NCBI GenBank assembly: GCA_964030785.1
Contig: OZ034976.1
Span: forward strand, 1,054,001-1,118,000
Source: Siderastrea siderea
Lineage: Eukaryota > Cnidaria > Anthozoa > Scleractinia > Rhizangiidae
Reading direction: 5' to 3'
DNA: 64,000 nt
Part shown: in pieces, positions 1-13,806 of the stretch
How positions within the stretch are numbered: the stretch's first letter is position 1
How the letters are laid out: each line of letters begins with the position of its first letter
Notes under the pieces: generated by a model
What the model saw: only the letters and a program-made list of their open reading frames with translations
Told to the model about the DNA's origin: nothing
Database searches by the model: none
Made by a program: the position numbers and the translations under genes

Positions 1-1832
1 AAGGAAACAGTTTGTTTGTTTAGGTCGTGTGAGGTAAAAGTTAAGGAAGAACAATTCTACAGCTGACTTCTTAGACTGTTTATAAAATAAACCACACTAT
101 GCAAACACAAAAAAAGCTGTTTTCGTTTTCGTTTATAAAATAAAATTCTAAAAAACAATACATTATTACCGTACAAAATCAAAGAAACAGTGTTTAGCCA
201 ATTAAAGCCCTCTACGATGGACTGTAAAAACTAAAGAACTCCAGGATAGACAACCATATAATGAAAAAAAAAATGCGGGGAGTCGACTTTGCAGTTTACA
301 ATTTTACAATGATAGATTAACATCTGTTCAAAAAATCATTTTCTTCTTGATCTTGCGTGCTATTCAATATTTGAATCTTATGTTCTAGATTCTTGAATTA
401 GTCTACATGAAGAAAACATTTTTTTGCGGGAGGAATTATTTTGCTGATAAAGGGATCCCAAAAATCTTCAAAACAAAAGATTTAAATAAGAGCTCCACTT
501 GACATTTGCCTTCTTATTACATGCTGGAAGATTCTTAGGCCTGATCAGATGGATCCTTATTATCAAGTTCACCAACGAGATCTTGAACTGTCGAAAAAAG
601 AAAACTTTCACGATCAAACTAAAAAATGTTATCTTAGAGTGGTCAGAAAAACTAAAACACGAGATACATGTCATCCAAATAAAATCTGCGTCAACATAGC
701 TTCCTCTTTCTCAAGGATGTAAAATACTACTTTCTCTAATAATTATCATCGCTTTAACATAGCTGCGCGCTTTTTACTAAGATTATTGAGAAATCCTTTC
801 ACAAAAGTATTAAGGAATCGCGATTACGAATCATGGAAAATTTATTCTTCGTTTGATTCGTAAAACACACGTCTTTGTATTATTGACGAGTTAATAAATT
901 TTTCCTAACACAGGCCGTAAAATTTTATCCTAGAATTTAATTCTAATATTAAGCCACGAAAAAAACGCTACTGTTCAGTACTTTAGTGGCTACTGTATCC
1001 CCTGTTGCATTGTACAATGTGGAAAAAGTTTGATGTGATTATTAATACAGAACGTTTTTAGGCAGTACTCAATTCCCGTGGTAATGGTTTTTTGTAATGG
1101 TTTTAACGTGGAATCTGCGGATGAAACTCTCAAGAGTGGCTGTTCAAATGAAATCTACAGAGCGAACCCTTCTTGCGATATTCTTTTATATTAAAGAAGA
1201 GAACAATTAAAACTTTGTCGCTCTTACGAATTAAAGACAAAAACGTACCTCAAGGCGGTGACCAGTGGTTATACCAACGACCTGGCTTTTTTTTTACAGA
1301 CAAAATTGCAGAAATTACCTAACACATTTTTCGCCTGACCAACTGGCTTAATGACGTTTTGAGTATCCGAGCCAAATAAACACCTTAGGAATGAACAAGA
1401 ACGGTTTACCTCTCCCGCCTGTCTGCATCTTTACCTCTTACGTCAGCAAAATCATGACTGATTCACTGCATGTGAGGTATTAAACTTTTATTACCACTTT
1501 ACTGGCTTGTGTTAACTACACTTATGTGTACATCTGGAAGCATAACTTTTTCACGCGGGGGCAGTTCGGTTTGGTGGCACACTGGTATCCATATATCAAT
1601 TATTAATTTTAACTTATAGCTCTAACTTATTATTTTAAAACTTCATTAAATCTACAATATTTCTCCTTTAAATAAAGTTCAACTCCCTCTTTTTTGTTCT
1701 TATCCACCGACAAAATTCTCAAAACTTCAAACTGAACATCGAAATACATAGCTGTATTTCATGGAAATGTTAATAAGAAAATCTGTAAACCTGTAAACCT
1801 GTTCCAAAAAAAAATTGTATACGACAAAATTT
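1..1832. other. AT-rich intergenic DNA, no gene recognised
   Basis: Only short chance reading frames occur here. A block near 1050-1160 is a diverged relative of repeats near 3.2, 4.1 and 5.2 kb. Nothing else is supportable. Confidence 0.5.
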
Positions 1833-2096
1833 ACAGTGAAACCCATTAAACCATGAAGCCTAAATTATTTCTGGAATGTTTATTGTTCTGCGACCAATCA
1901 GTTTCGAGACGTAACCGCAACAAACTGCAAGAGTAATTAGCTGAAAGGCGTGCTGTTGCAAATTTTGAAAAATTACACTCGCTTTTGATTGGCTATTTAG
2001 GGATTCAGGCGGTTACGTCTCGAATCTGATTGGTCCCAGAACAATTAACATTCCAGAAATAATTTTAGGCGTTCATGGTTTAATGGGTTTCACTGT
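1833..2096. mobile_element. MITE-like element with ~85-bp terminal inverted repeats
   Basis: The left end begins acagtgaaacccattaaacc and the right end is its reverse complement. Similarity continues inward through the segment ending cgagacgtaaccgc, with a few differences. The 264-bp unit has no coding capacity, so it is a non-autonomous DNA transposon. No clear target duplication is visible and the superfamily is not assigned. Confidence 0.75.
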
Positions 2097-5000
2097 CATG
2101 CTCCCTTAATGGTGTAATGTTCAGTCGTTCACAGAGCTTACTTTACAAACCTTAAGAACTTTTTTCCCTTGGTGACAAATCAGGCCACTAGTTTGGTATA
2201 TTTTAGGATATGCTACTCGAAAGTATTGTTTAACTAGTATATGCTTACAATGCTAAACTATACCGTCATCCCTTTCACATTATTTACATACATTTCATAC
2301 TACACTACCATTAAATATATTACTTACCGCCAAACTTTACAATCGTTAACTAAGTTTAGTTACTATTAAATACATTTTAAAAATTTCTATCATGCATGAA
2401 AACACTTTGGATTTTATAAATTGAGTACAGTATCGAAGTACAGTATCTCTAACCTTAAGTGAATACTAAACGATTAAGATCGTGTCTTAAGGCTAATGGT
2501 CCGTTCGCCGGTTCAACGATCTTATAAGAAAGAAACGCCTATGAAAGCCAATAAACTCTGATTTAGGATGAAAAATAACTTGAGTATTTCTTTTGTTGAA
2601 ACCGTTTTGGAAGAGTTACTGTAGTCTTCAGATAGAGGTTTACAAGCTATGAAGTGGAAACTTCATTAAATGCTAATCCTGAATTAGGGTAATCGTGCCT
2701 TGACCGAGTCAGCCCATAACAAGAATCTACGAAACCAAAAATGTTGCATGTTCTTCTCTCTATCACAAAATCGGTGATTTCCGTGTGGCTTTGGAATTTG
2801 TTCTGGCTCCCTGAAGCAGGTATGATAGAAAACAAGACGTCAAGGGGTAGTGTGTCGACAAATTCGTAGTTGAGGCCTAGTTGAACCAAGACGGTTAGGA
2901 CATGAAAGAACTAAGACTAGTACTACTTCCTTTTGGATGGGATGCTAGTCAACTGCAGGCTTACCTGCCATATTTTCGCCGGTTCCAAATTATACTCCTG
3001 GCAGAGAAAACAGTGTCACTTCTGAGGGTTTCTTGGGTAAGCAAACGTCACAACACTTTTCAGACTAACTTATTTAGCAGCCTCGACCTTCCAACCCTCC
3101 TCCAAACTGCGAAAAATTGGTAGAAGTCTTAACAGTTTACAAATAATTATAAAATGCTTTGTTGAAAGTGGATATATTCCAGTGAAAGTTGTAAGCAGTA
3201 CTTTTTAATGGTAACCCTCTGGCATGGTACTATTCATTATGCTGTACAAAGTGGTGCTAACTTTATTCAGATGAGAGCTATTAGGCAGTAATGTCCTATG
3301 GTACTTTTTATCTTGCTACACAAAGAGGTTCTAACTTTTGAGTCTGTGGACAGAGAAGTGAGCTCTCTCGGTTCCGAGCAGTTCATTCTATAGATGCTGC
3401 AAACTCTCTAATAAAAGTCCAATTGGAAGACTGACCCGTCAACTACCTTACTACCGCGTCTTCACGAGCTTACTTAGGGAAACACGAAAAGTTCGTTTGT
3501 TTCAAATTTTACTGAAAAAATAGGTGCGGTTCGCGAGTCAATGACAATTGTTCCCACATCTCTTTTGAATTATAAAACACCTACGGCTGTTTATAGATAG
3601 AAATATTACACAAACACGTAAAAATTGTTTTCTTATGCATTTAGAAAACAACTCATAGAAAAACACCGTGTTTCCATAGAATTGAAGCACAGCTTTCAGC
3701 CAATCAGGAAGTTCTGTGGGTCCACCGAACCGTTGGAGTTCAAATAAAAACCCTTTGAATTGTTAAAAGAATAGAATAAACCACCAAACTGTTAAAATTG
3801 CTGGGCGTTGTAACAGTTTACAAAGAATGTGTGAAATGTTTTGTGAGGATGAATGAATTTTTCTGCAAAGCATTTTAATGAAAAGCTCGCCTGCAATTCC
3901 TTGTTTCAAAACTTTTGTTCTAGATTCAATCATTGTTTGAAAAGGAAATTAATTTCATATTTGAAAAGATCATTTACTTTTAAAGGAAAACATTTGGTAC
4001 AAGAGAACCTCTGACATTTGTCTTATTACATATTCGAGCCTTTTGTGCCCTTATAAAAAAAGGATCGATCTGTTTGGGTTGGTTAGACGTGTGTCCATTG
4101 AAAAGAAAAACTATTTGGCAGTACTTTGCTACAGCAGTGTTTATTCTGCAAAACTAAAGGGTAGTTACAACTTTGGAGTCTTTGGATAAAATTCTGAGTT
4201 GGCCATTCAAATAAGAGCTATATAACAAACCCTTCCTGATCTGCTTTTCTCTGATTTTTAAATTTTTTCCCCCTTTTGCAAGCTGCACGTGTATAGGTGT
4301 TTACTAGGTCTTTTTTGCGAATTGAAGGCTTTTAATTACCTTAGCTTTGGATGTTGATTTGAGTAGCTTCACTAGCAAACTGGTCCTTCACAAACAAAAA
4401 TTAGTACATGATTGGAATTATCGAACGTGTTTTTCCTTTACAAAACAGCTTTTGAATGACGTTTTGAGAATTTCGACTAAATTAACACTTCTGTTAAAAA
4501 ACAAGTTATATCTTATTGTTTAGCTACCATTTTTTGTTTGCATGCGTTGTTTTTGATGACAGTTGAGGCTAATAAATCTCACCTGCTTGAACGATTTCGA
4601 GCTATTTTCATTTTTTATTTGGTTAAGCTTAAAGTATACAGTATTTTAAAATGAAAGAATCATCAGTACCACGATAACAAATAATATCAAACAGGTGAAA
4701 GTTTAATGAGATACGTTTTCTGTTTAACACTGAGCTGAGTTCTTCATTGAAGGTCGAACGAACGTAATTCGCGTTCACTTTGCTTTTGTCTGCTACGTTT
4801 TGTGATTGTATGTATTGTTTAACTTTCTCAACCAAATCAGTTTTACAAGCAAAAACCACTCCTGCTCGCGTTGTCCCTCGCTTGATGGTAGTTGAATGTT
4901 TTTGCTTCTTGTTCATTAAGTTGTTTCTCTTATTCAACACGACTTGTACACAAGTGAAATTAGCTAACATCTGACTCGCATTCATGGCCCTCTTTACACG

Positions 5001-5559
5001 AGGTTACCTACGTAAATACGTGGTAAATTGGCTTTAAGAAGTGACATTTTCCCGTGTAACCGACTTTAAAAACAATAGAAAATGCCCCAAGCAAAACCCC
5101 TCTTAAAACGAAAGGTCGTCAATGAGACATCACGTTTTGGACACTGCACATGCTGTGCGCTGTCAGCTACTTGACCTAATTTGCAAGCGGCGAAGGTGTA
5201 AATAAAATTAAAGATGGCTTCTTTTGAAAGTGGTTATGTCCCAGTGAAAGTTGTGAGCAGTAATTTTTAATGGTAACCCTATGGTACTGTTCATTATGCT
5301 GCACAAAGTGGTGCTAACTATATTCAAATGAGTGCTCCTAAGCAGTAATTTCCTGTGGTACTTTTCATCTTGCTACACAAAGAGCTCCTAACTTTTGCCG
5401 GAGTCCTTGGACGGAGAAGTGAGCTCTCAAATCGCGGCCATTCAATTAAACGGTTCCGAGCAGTACATTCTAGAGGTGCTGCAAACTCTCCAAAAAAAGA
5501 CTTTGAAGAGTGTAAAACGAAGACCCACATCACGCATTGTAACTAAAATTGCGTCTTAA
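2097..5559. other. Non-coding stretch with diverged dispersed repeats
   Basis: A ~270-bp block at about 3168-3440 recurs at about 5228-5500 in the same orientation. Both copies contain the words cagtgaaagttgt and ctacacaaagag. A weaker relative lies near 4120-4220. The 118-codon minus-strand frame at 4629-4985 has no recognisable domain and is not called as a gene. Confidence 0.5.
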
Positions 5560-7043
5560 GGCAACTTGTTTCCAATCCAGGTGCTGAGTTGTGGTGTTCA
5601 GATTGGCTGTGCATCGAAATGCAGAGTTTACATACATATACCGACCAAAGTTCTGTTCCGATGGTACACCGTTGATGCCATCGAACTGACAACCATTTGT
5701 AGAGCTGGTATAGCTGCTGATATGCCACGCATGTAATTGTCAAGTTTCCGCAGTGCAATCCTGGCACTCAATTCCCCGTATGTTAACATATCCATATATC
5801 CATACGTGCGGCACTGGCTTGACCACTGACCAAAGAGATCGTGCCCTTCCAATTTTGGGCGTGCGTAGTCGATGTATTCCAGACCATCAACCGGGAAGTT
5901 GCAGGTGGCTCGTTAAGTGGGTTGATGCGTCAGCAATGGACTGCATTCGAGACAAGGACAATCTATAGGCATCCCAGTTAACCATTCCGCCGTCTTCATT
6001 TACAGGATGATCAACGCCAAATCTATAATCCTTGAACTGGTTTCTGTTGGTGAGTGAGAAAGATTGTATTAACGTCCAGGCATAGCCAGCTTCGGAATCA
6101 AAATCGCAGTATACTGGAAAAAGGTTGTCTTGAGAATCGTACGGGAAGTGCATTCCAGATATTTTGGCGCCATTTTTTGCCAGATCTTTGCAGCTCCGAG
6201 GTTTTTTCTCGCACCAGCGACCAGTGTAATCAACAGGGTAAGTACAGTTGAACCTCACAGTGGTGGGGTCACAAATCTCCTCACAGGACCCTCCCTGGAG
6301 ACATGGATTGCTTTGGCAACGTCTGTTGACACAATGATCTCGTCCTTGAACAAATCTTAGTCCATGCTAATTAAAAGTAAACAGCAATAAAATGTTTAGA
6401 AAAAGCAATTTGCAACTCTTGTGTTCTTTAAAGGTATCTGAAACTCTTTCTCACATGCATATTATTCTGGCATCACTTTGATTTAAGCCTCTCCTGTCAA
6501 ATACGTTTCGAATTTCGGGGGCAAACCTTCCCTGGGCCAGGATATTTAACCAGGGAAAGTGGGTTGGGGATTTTAAAGTAGCAATGGCGGGCGACGTTCC
6601 CCAGGAGAACCCCCTTAAGCCAACTTTTAGCAAAGAATGCAAAGGTTCGAAATTAGGATCTTAGTGAGTAACTCAATATATCTGAAATGTTATAAACACT
6701 TACATCAACTTTGTATTCTCGCACCAAATCATAATAACTTGCTCCAGGTTTGTATTTCAGTGCCGCTAGTTTCATCTCTTTATTTACGTACTTCAGTTCA
6801 CAGTTGTCCTGTTGTTTCTTGTACATGTAGCTCATAGAGATACAGCGACAATCATCTCTGCACATCATGTGACAATGGGTGACTTGCCTCCTGTCGAGTT
6901 TTTAAACACGTGACCTTCAAGGGCGTAGTTGGGATTGACGTTTTCGTCTACAGCAAACTTAAAGTTTTGACAGATTTTTTCCACAGAGGGGGGAGATTGT
7001 CCCAGCAGGAGGTATAATGCAAACCAGTGGAAACCGATTTCCA
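5560..7043 (-). pseudogene. PAN-EGF-fibrinogen-like secreted protein, pseudogene copy 1
   Basis: This is a decayed copy of the intact gene at 49899-51854. The first exon (about 7043-6705) starts with an ATG and a hydrophobic leader, then PAN/Apple sequence. A one-base deletion near 6875 puts a stop after the words GHVFKNSTGG, and the conserved MCRDDCRCISM stretch continues in another frame. The second exon (6366 downward) has the EGF motif and the start of the fibrinogen-like domain (SCKDLAKNGAKISGMHF, YCDFDSEAGYAWTLIQ). Further frameshifts follow near 5910, near 5780 and close to the end (extra g near 5580). With at least four breaks a functional product is unlikely. Family identity is clear from alignment by eye with copy 3. 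Confidence 0.85.
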
Positions 7044-10000
7044 TGTGGATTAAATATCCAGTTCTAATTTCAAACCAGCTGCGAAATAAAGCAAAACTCC
7101 TCGCCTATCATTGTTGATTGAAAGGAAACAAATTTAATTATTTCAAGCATTTCAGCTTAGCTAACTTGAATTGAGCTGATAACTATTAGAGAGAACAATG
7201 ATTCTGAAATGTTGAAATTGCAAGATAGACTAATTACAAAAAGTTTGTATAAACGGATGCCACTTTTAAAAGATGATATGTAATTATCTCCCCGATTCAA
7301 GGATCAATTATTCCTTATGAAACAGGTGTATTTTCAAGACAACCAAATGTCCTCGAATATACCCCTCTTTTTTGGAATCTTTTCAAATTAATTGCCTGTA
7401 AAACCTACCCCTAATAAATGCCTCTCTTTCACAATAGATTGCTTCCATAGTTTGTTGAGTGATATGTTGTATTCGGTCTTTATTCTCTCTTTTTTTGTTT
7501 TACACCCGCCTCGATTAGCGGTGTCGCTGCCTGCGGGTTTGCAATTAGTGTTTTTTGTTACTGCAAGTGAGCTAACTTGAATTGAGCTGATAAGTGATAA
7601 AAAAGCAGTGTTACCATGGTTCTGAAACGCAGAAAGCGTAAGACTAACTAGTTAATGAAAATTTTTCTTAACTGATGCCTCTTTCACAATGACGATGTCG
7701 GATTATCCCCCCAAACAATTTTTTTTGCTACCGTTTTCAAATCTTTTCGTTTCTGTTCTCCAGAAAGATAAATGCTTGTCATCTTAAAGAGATGTCGATT
7801 TCCACTCAAGGACCACTCGTTCTTGATTTGATTTATGAATCATGAATATTTAGAAAGTACCCTCTTTCCTCGAATATTGTCCTTCTCTTTGGAAACTTTT
7901 TCGAAATCATGATGATTTGCCTTAAAACTAACCTCTAACGGGCAACTGCAGACTAAAATATTTCAGAGTCAAACGTCGATTGAGCCTGTGGGAGGATAAA
8001 ATTGAGTTTTCTGTTGAGAGCGTCACTGATCAGCACATTTCTATATGGTGCTGTTTTGTTTTGGTTTTTGTTTCTGTACTTAGATTTTTCTTAACTGTTT
8101 GGTGTGTACTTCACAGTCTGTTATGATCAAGGTAAAGAGAAACTCACCTTCAGATGACGGATAGTGTGTCTTCAAGAGCGATGTGAACTTTTCCGAACAA
8201 AAATTACAGGAATCAGTATCAAATTCCTGTTCTTTGTGGCCAAATCTCGTAGTAGCCTTTCTAAAGGAGTGCGTATTCTATTTTAAGTTTTGTTTCTCCG
8301 GCAAACCTTTCCTAAAATAAAAAGCAAAATCGCATATTGATTTTGAGAAACAAAAATTATACATAAATTTACTCTGTCATATCTTACTACATAATGAATC
8401 AATGGGAGCAATTCTATTTATTTCAACCACAACAACGAAGAAATTGCTTCTTTCAATCCTGAAGACTAAAAATGACCACGATGGAACCTCTCAGATTAAG
8501 TACGAGCTTTGCAGTTTAATGGTAGCGGTGTGTTTATAGACTGACGCAGTTATCTCATACACCATTATGTAAACCAAATGAAACTTGTCACGATAATAAT
8601 GCTACACACTAGATTACTTCCATAGTTTGTAAAGTGATATATTTTGTATCCGGTCGTTTATCCTCTCGTTACGTTTTTTGTTTTGCATCCGCCTCGATTA
8701 GCGGCCGATCGTTACCTGCGGGTTTGCAATTAGTGGTGTTTGTTTTTGTTTCGTGCCAACTGAGCTAACCTGAATTGAGCTGATAAATAATAAATGAAAT
8801 TTATTTCGGGAAGGAATAAATGGTTTAATGCTGAATGTGACTGATTAATATTGCATTTCTCCAGCTTCCGGTGAGGGGTATTCCCGCCATCCGGGACATC
8901 ACTAAGCAGATTCTTAAGTCATGAAAGCGAGGCAGAAGGCCTCTTCACTCGCTGTAATAAGAAAGTTAAGGCCAAATCAATCCCGGAACGGATGTTTCAT
9001 TATTCTGTGTTCCAGCAAAAAGAGCTCGCCCAAAGCAACACTCCCACTAACATGGATAAGACTTACTATATAAAGGAACATGAAGCATAAAAGCAATGCT
9101 ACATTGGTTCTAAAACGCAGAAAACGTAAGACTAACTCAGTAGTTAATGAAAATTTGTCTTCATTGATGCCTCTTTCACAATGATGTATGATTATCTCCC
9201 CAAACAACTTTTAATTAAAATAAGATGCCACCGACGTTTTCAATTCATTCCGTATTTCTTCTCTAGATCGACAAATGCCGTCACCTTAAAAAGATGTCGA
9301 TCCTCACTCAAGAACCACTTGTTCCTGATTTGATTCATGAATCAAGAATATTTTGAGACTAGCAAATTTCCTCGAATACTGTCCCTCTATTTAGGAACAT
9401 TTTCAAAATGATTTTCCTTAAGAACTTACCTCTAACGGGCGTCTGCCTTTCACATTCCCTTTCAGGAGGCAAAAGTATATCTTAGAGAGTTAGAGTCAAA
9501 CCACGATTGAGCCTGTGGGAGGATAAAGTTGAATTTGTAATTGGCAGCAGCCATTGAGCAGCATATATTCACAGAGGTGTTTGTTTTTACTCATTTTTTT
9601 TCCTAATCTTGAATTTTTCTACACTGTTTGTTGTTTACTTCACAGTCTGTAATGATCCGAGGTAAAAAGAAACTCACCTTCAGATGACGAATGGTGTGTC
9701 TTAGAGAGCAAAATGAACTTTCCAAATAAAAATTGCAGCAATCAGTATTGAATTCGTTTTTTTCTTGGCCAAATGTCGCATTAGCCTTTCTAAAAGAGTG
9801 CGTATTCTATTAGTACGTTAGGTCTTACAAATTTGCATGTTACAATCCTGATGCCTGTATGGTTGATTAATAACAGCTTATTTTTCTCCATTTCTGATTG
9901 GTTGAATAAACCCTTTCGAGCTGAAGGTCGCGTGACCAAAGGTCGGCAAAGAATTCACGAGCCTACTGGCGCACCTCAAATTGTTGGTAATGAAGTTAGC

Positions 10001-11187
10001 TGGCAAATTATTAAGACGATGACTTTTAAGAGGATGTTGTGGCCGGAATGTTGCAAGAATTTAGACAATTTGAACAGAAAGATTCGCTGGATATGCCACG
10101 GCTTATATAGAACTATGACACATAACAAGTTAGAGAAATTTTTAATCAGTCTTTGCAAATGCATACGATAGAGACGACCGGTACTTTCTTTGTACTGCTG
10201 TCTTAAACTAGACGTGAATGGGTTGCTTAGAGTCTATGAGAGCTGAGTGAAGAAAAGAGGCCCCAACTGACTTTAGAAACCTGTTTAGAAAAGATTTATT
10301 TAATCAACGTAATAGCGTAAACTAACCTGTTTGACAAATCAAATGTAACAAGCAAAACAAATAAAACGAGTAAACGTAAACCTTGACTTATAAAACGAAC
10401 CGCAGAATTAACCCTGCCGTGAAATAACTGTAGGACATTATTGGATTTTCAGAATGTAGTATAACTGATATTGTTTTAGAGTTAAGTGACTTTATTTGCT
10501 TTAAAAAGATAGTTCTCGATATTTGGCAAATATTTCAACAAAAATACTCTCAGGAAAATTCAATGACCAAGAATAGTGGAAAATGTTCAAGAAACAAAAA
10601 TTACTAAATTTACTCCTGGCCTATCTTGATTCCAAGGAAACAAGTTTAATTATTTCAAGTATGTCAACTTAGCTAACGTGAATTGAGCCGATAATTATTA
10701 GAGAGAACAATGATTCTGAAACGTTACGTTGAAAACTAATTACAAAAAAATTGTATCAACAGATGCCACTTTTACAAGATGATATGCAATTACCTTCCCT
10801 ATTCAATACGTCATGTACCAGTGAATAACGAGACTGATTTGTGTGGAATATTCTAACCTCTGACCACCCGTATTACAGTAGTTTCTGTCTCTACTGCAGC
10901 CAAAGTTTTCATAGGCGTATATTTTGATCAGTAAATTTTGAGCCAATTGAGAAAACGTCACCGCTCTACCATTCAACCTCGTTCCCAGGCTCTCTGTAAA
11001 GAGATTGTCTACCATCTAGCATTAGGAAAACTAAAGTACAAGTGATCGATTCCTTCGGGAGTTTTAGTCTTATGTTGTTAAGGCCTAAGGTAATAAGAAA
11101 GATCTCCCTGTGAGATAAGAAACCTTCTATTTTGAGAACAATGTTCAGTACTCGCATTGGGAGACGTTATATGCCATGTTACTGGCA
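7044..11187. other. Intergenic DNA with paralogous duplicated blocks
   Basis: The block at about 7430-7720 (attgcttccatagtttgt through tgatgcctctttcaca) recurs at about 8610-8790 and 9090-9210, with about 300 bp of unrelated sequence between the two halves of the second copy. A shorter relative occurs near 45000-45060. These blocks lie beside the PAN-EGF-fibrinogen-like copies and probably record segmental duplication of that locus. No convincing gene was found. Confidence 0.5.
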
Positions 11188-11293
11188 GGGATTAGCGCCC
11201 GGGTGGGGGATTAGCGCCCAGGTAGGGGATTAGCGCCCAGGTGGGGGATTAGCGCCCGGGCGGGGGATTAGCGCCCAGGTGGGGGATTAGCGT
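11188..11293. repeat. 19-bp minisatellite
   Basis: About five and a half tandem copies of ggattagcgcccaggtggg with small changes (gggtggg, ggtaggg, gggcggg). Confidence 0.9.
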
Positions 11294-11508
11294 TGAGTGT
11301 GTGAGTAACTTTGATCTATGGGTAAAGAGACGATGTAAACAGTGAGTTCTGTTACGTTAGGGAACGTTAGGTACAACACTAGAAAGAATACAAGCTGGCA
11401 TGTCAAATTAATAGTTAGATAACAAGACACAACTGCTCGCCTTAAAAGGGTAAAAATTTTTTTTTTAATACAAAAACCCGCACTGAGTAACTGAGAAACA
11501 TTAAAAGA

Positions 11509-11615
11509 AGGAAGGAATGAAGGAAGGAATGATGGATGGATGGGTGGATGGATGGATGGATGGATGGATGGATGGATGGATGGATGGATGGATGGATGAA
11601 TGGATCGATCGATGA
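11509..11615. repeat. (GGAT)n microsatellite
   Basis: A tetranucleotide ggat/gaag run of about 100 bp. Interruptions at both edges grade into gaat and cgat units. Confidence 0.95.
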
Positions 11616-12626
11616 ATGAATTAGATATTATCAGTGGTGTGTAAAAGTAAATGTTCCGAAATTAGTTGAGGACTGTTTAGTTTGTAGACTGTATCCAGAC
11701 TGGTTTATTGGAAACCCAAGAAGCCTTACAGCTTACAATATCTCGTGTTTCGTGACTGTGCTACACTTAATCACTTCAGTCGGCTCGGCGTACGCGTGCT
11801 TGACTGACTGAACGCTCTGCTTATTTACCCATACTTCTTTTAAAAATGAAATAGGGACCGCTTACATATATAATTAATAGCACAAACATTCTTTTTTTTT
11901 AGACTTATAGTGCACTTTGTTGATGTTGTTACTTTAACCATTATTTTCTAATCCAACGAGAAAGCGTAGTTCTAAAAAGCTGCCTTTCGGTTTCCTTTTA
12001 TGCTTCCTACTTACAATCTTCATTTTGTCACCGTCAGTGTTATGGTTACTTGTAATTGTGCTGTAAATAAAATAGATTGAAATTATATTCTATTAAATTT
12101 ATTCACCAGCAACGTCCAACGAAGGAAAAATGGACAACGTATTCGTACCCCCAGGGAGGGAAGAGGGGGGGAGGCATAGGTATATTAAAAGCGACGGAGA
12201 GGTGGGAATGAGGTTGGAATTTGTGTATTCCAAAAAAGTCCAATTAGCCGAAAACTGAACGCAACAAAAATTCCACCAGCCCAGATCGTAATCTAAAAAA
12301 GTCTTTTTTAGCCACATGAAGAAAATTCTTCTAAGTTTGTAAATGAAGCTGATGCAATTCTTTGATATGAGCCTCTGAAGTATATACGTACACTTTTATC
12401 AAGCCTAAAAAAAGTCCTACCAAAAATTGTTGTGCCCAAAAACGTCCACTGGAAAATTTCTAATCCCCAAAAGGCTCAGATGGCTAATTTCAAACCCAGA
12501 AATGGCCCTCGCACGTCCCCGTCACTAACATACTAATATACTAATACAGTATAACTGAGTACCCAACTTCCTCCCCCCCCCTCCCCCCCCCCCCACCGGT
12601 GCGGGTTTCGAAACAGAAAGAGTTAA
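11616..12626. other. Non-coding spacer ending in a poly-C tract
   Basis: No coding region is recognised. A C-rich tract lies at about 12570-12595, immediately beyond the end of the second PAN-EGF-fibrinogen-like copy. Confidence 0.4.
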
Positions 12627-13483
12627 CCGGCCCCTTTGCTTCCAATCCAGTGCTGAGTATTAGAGTTTTGATTTGATGAGCACCGAAAAGCAGGGTTGTT
12701 ATGGCTTGAATAATAATTCCCAAAGCTATCTTCCGACTCTACAGCTCCAATACTCCCATCAAACACGCAGCCTGCTGAGGAACTCGTTGCGCTATCAATA
12801 TGCCACGCGGCTGGTTGCCACGTTCCTGCCGTGCATTCCTGGCACTTAATTCCCCTTATGTTTAGATATTCATATGTGCGACACTGCGCTTCCCAATATC
12901 CAAACAGATCGTGCGTAGTCTGTGTACACGAGACCATAATCTGGGAAGTTGCAAGTGGCTCTTAAGTGGGTTGATGCGTCAGCAATGGACTGCATTCGGG
13001 ACAACGACAATCTATAGGTATCCCAGTTAACCATTCCGCCATCTTCATTTACAGGATGATCAACGCCAATCTATAATCCTTGAACTGGTCGTTGTTTGCA
13101 AGCAAGAAAGATTGTATTAACGTCCAAACATAGCCAGCTTCGGAAACAAAATCGCAGTGGACTGGAAAAAGGTTGTTTTGAGAATCGTACAGGAAGTGCA
13201 TTCCAGATATTTTGGCCCCATTTGTTGCCAGATCCTTGCAGTTCCGAGGATGTTTTATTTCGTCGCACCGCTGACCAGTGTAATCAACCGGGCAAGTACA
13301 GTTGAACCTCACATTGGTGGGGTCACATATCTCCTCACAGGTCCCTCCCTGGAGACATGGATTGGTTTGGCAACATTTGTTGACACAGTGATCTTGTCCT
13401 TGGATAAAGCTTCGTCCCGGTTATTTAGCAATCAACAACAAGATCTTTTTCTAAATTGCTCAAAAAATAACTGGAAAGTTTTG

Positions 13484-13504
13484 CTCAATAATAATAATAA
13501 TAAC

Positions 13505-13568
<64 letters not shown>

Positions 13569-13580
13569 GTAATGATAATA
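13484..13580. repeat. (AAT)n microsatellite
   Basis: A run of about 30 aat trinucleotides in the decayed intron of copy 2. It yields a poly-Asn chance reading frame. Confidence 0.95.
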
Positions 13581-13794
13581 GTAAGCAAAGTTCTTAGACC
13601 TTGCTCGTTAGCTAACTCCATTTTCTTTGTACGTAAATTTGTCTCTACCCAAGAAAGAAATTACGACCTCGATCAGTGAGAAACGCAAATTCTTTAAATG
13701 CTTAGTGTACTGACCTCAACTTTATATTCTCGCACCAAATCATAATAACTTGCTTCAGCTTTGTTTTTCAGTGCCGCGGGTTTCATTTGTTTAT

Positions 13795-13806
13795 TTACGT
13801 CGTTAA
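13795..13806. repeat. Left target-site duplication of the Penelope-like element
   Basis: The 12-mer ttacgtcgttaa is repeated at 15283-15294 and matches the uninterrupted PAN exon of copy 3 except for the last bases. Confidence 0.75.

Noticed and set aside
4629..4985. 118-codon minus-strand frame
   Set aside because: Lys/Asn-rich without a recognisable domain, in AT-rich repeat-bearing DNA, with an overlapping opposite frame.
9833..10171. 112-codon plus-strand frame
   Set aside because: No domain recognised and no splice or promoter support.
13157..13597. 146-codon frame with a poly-Asn tail
   Set aside because: Antisense to pseudogene copy 2 and extended by the AAT microsatellite.
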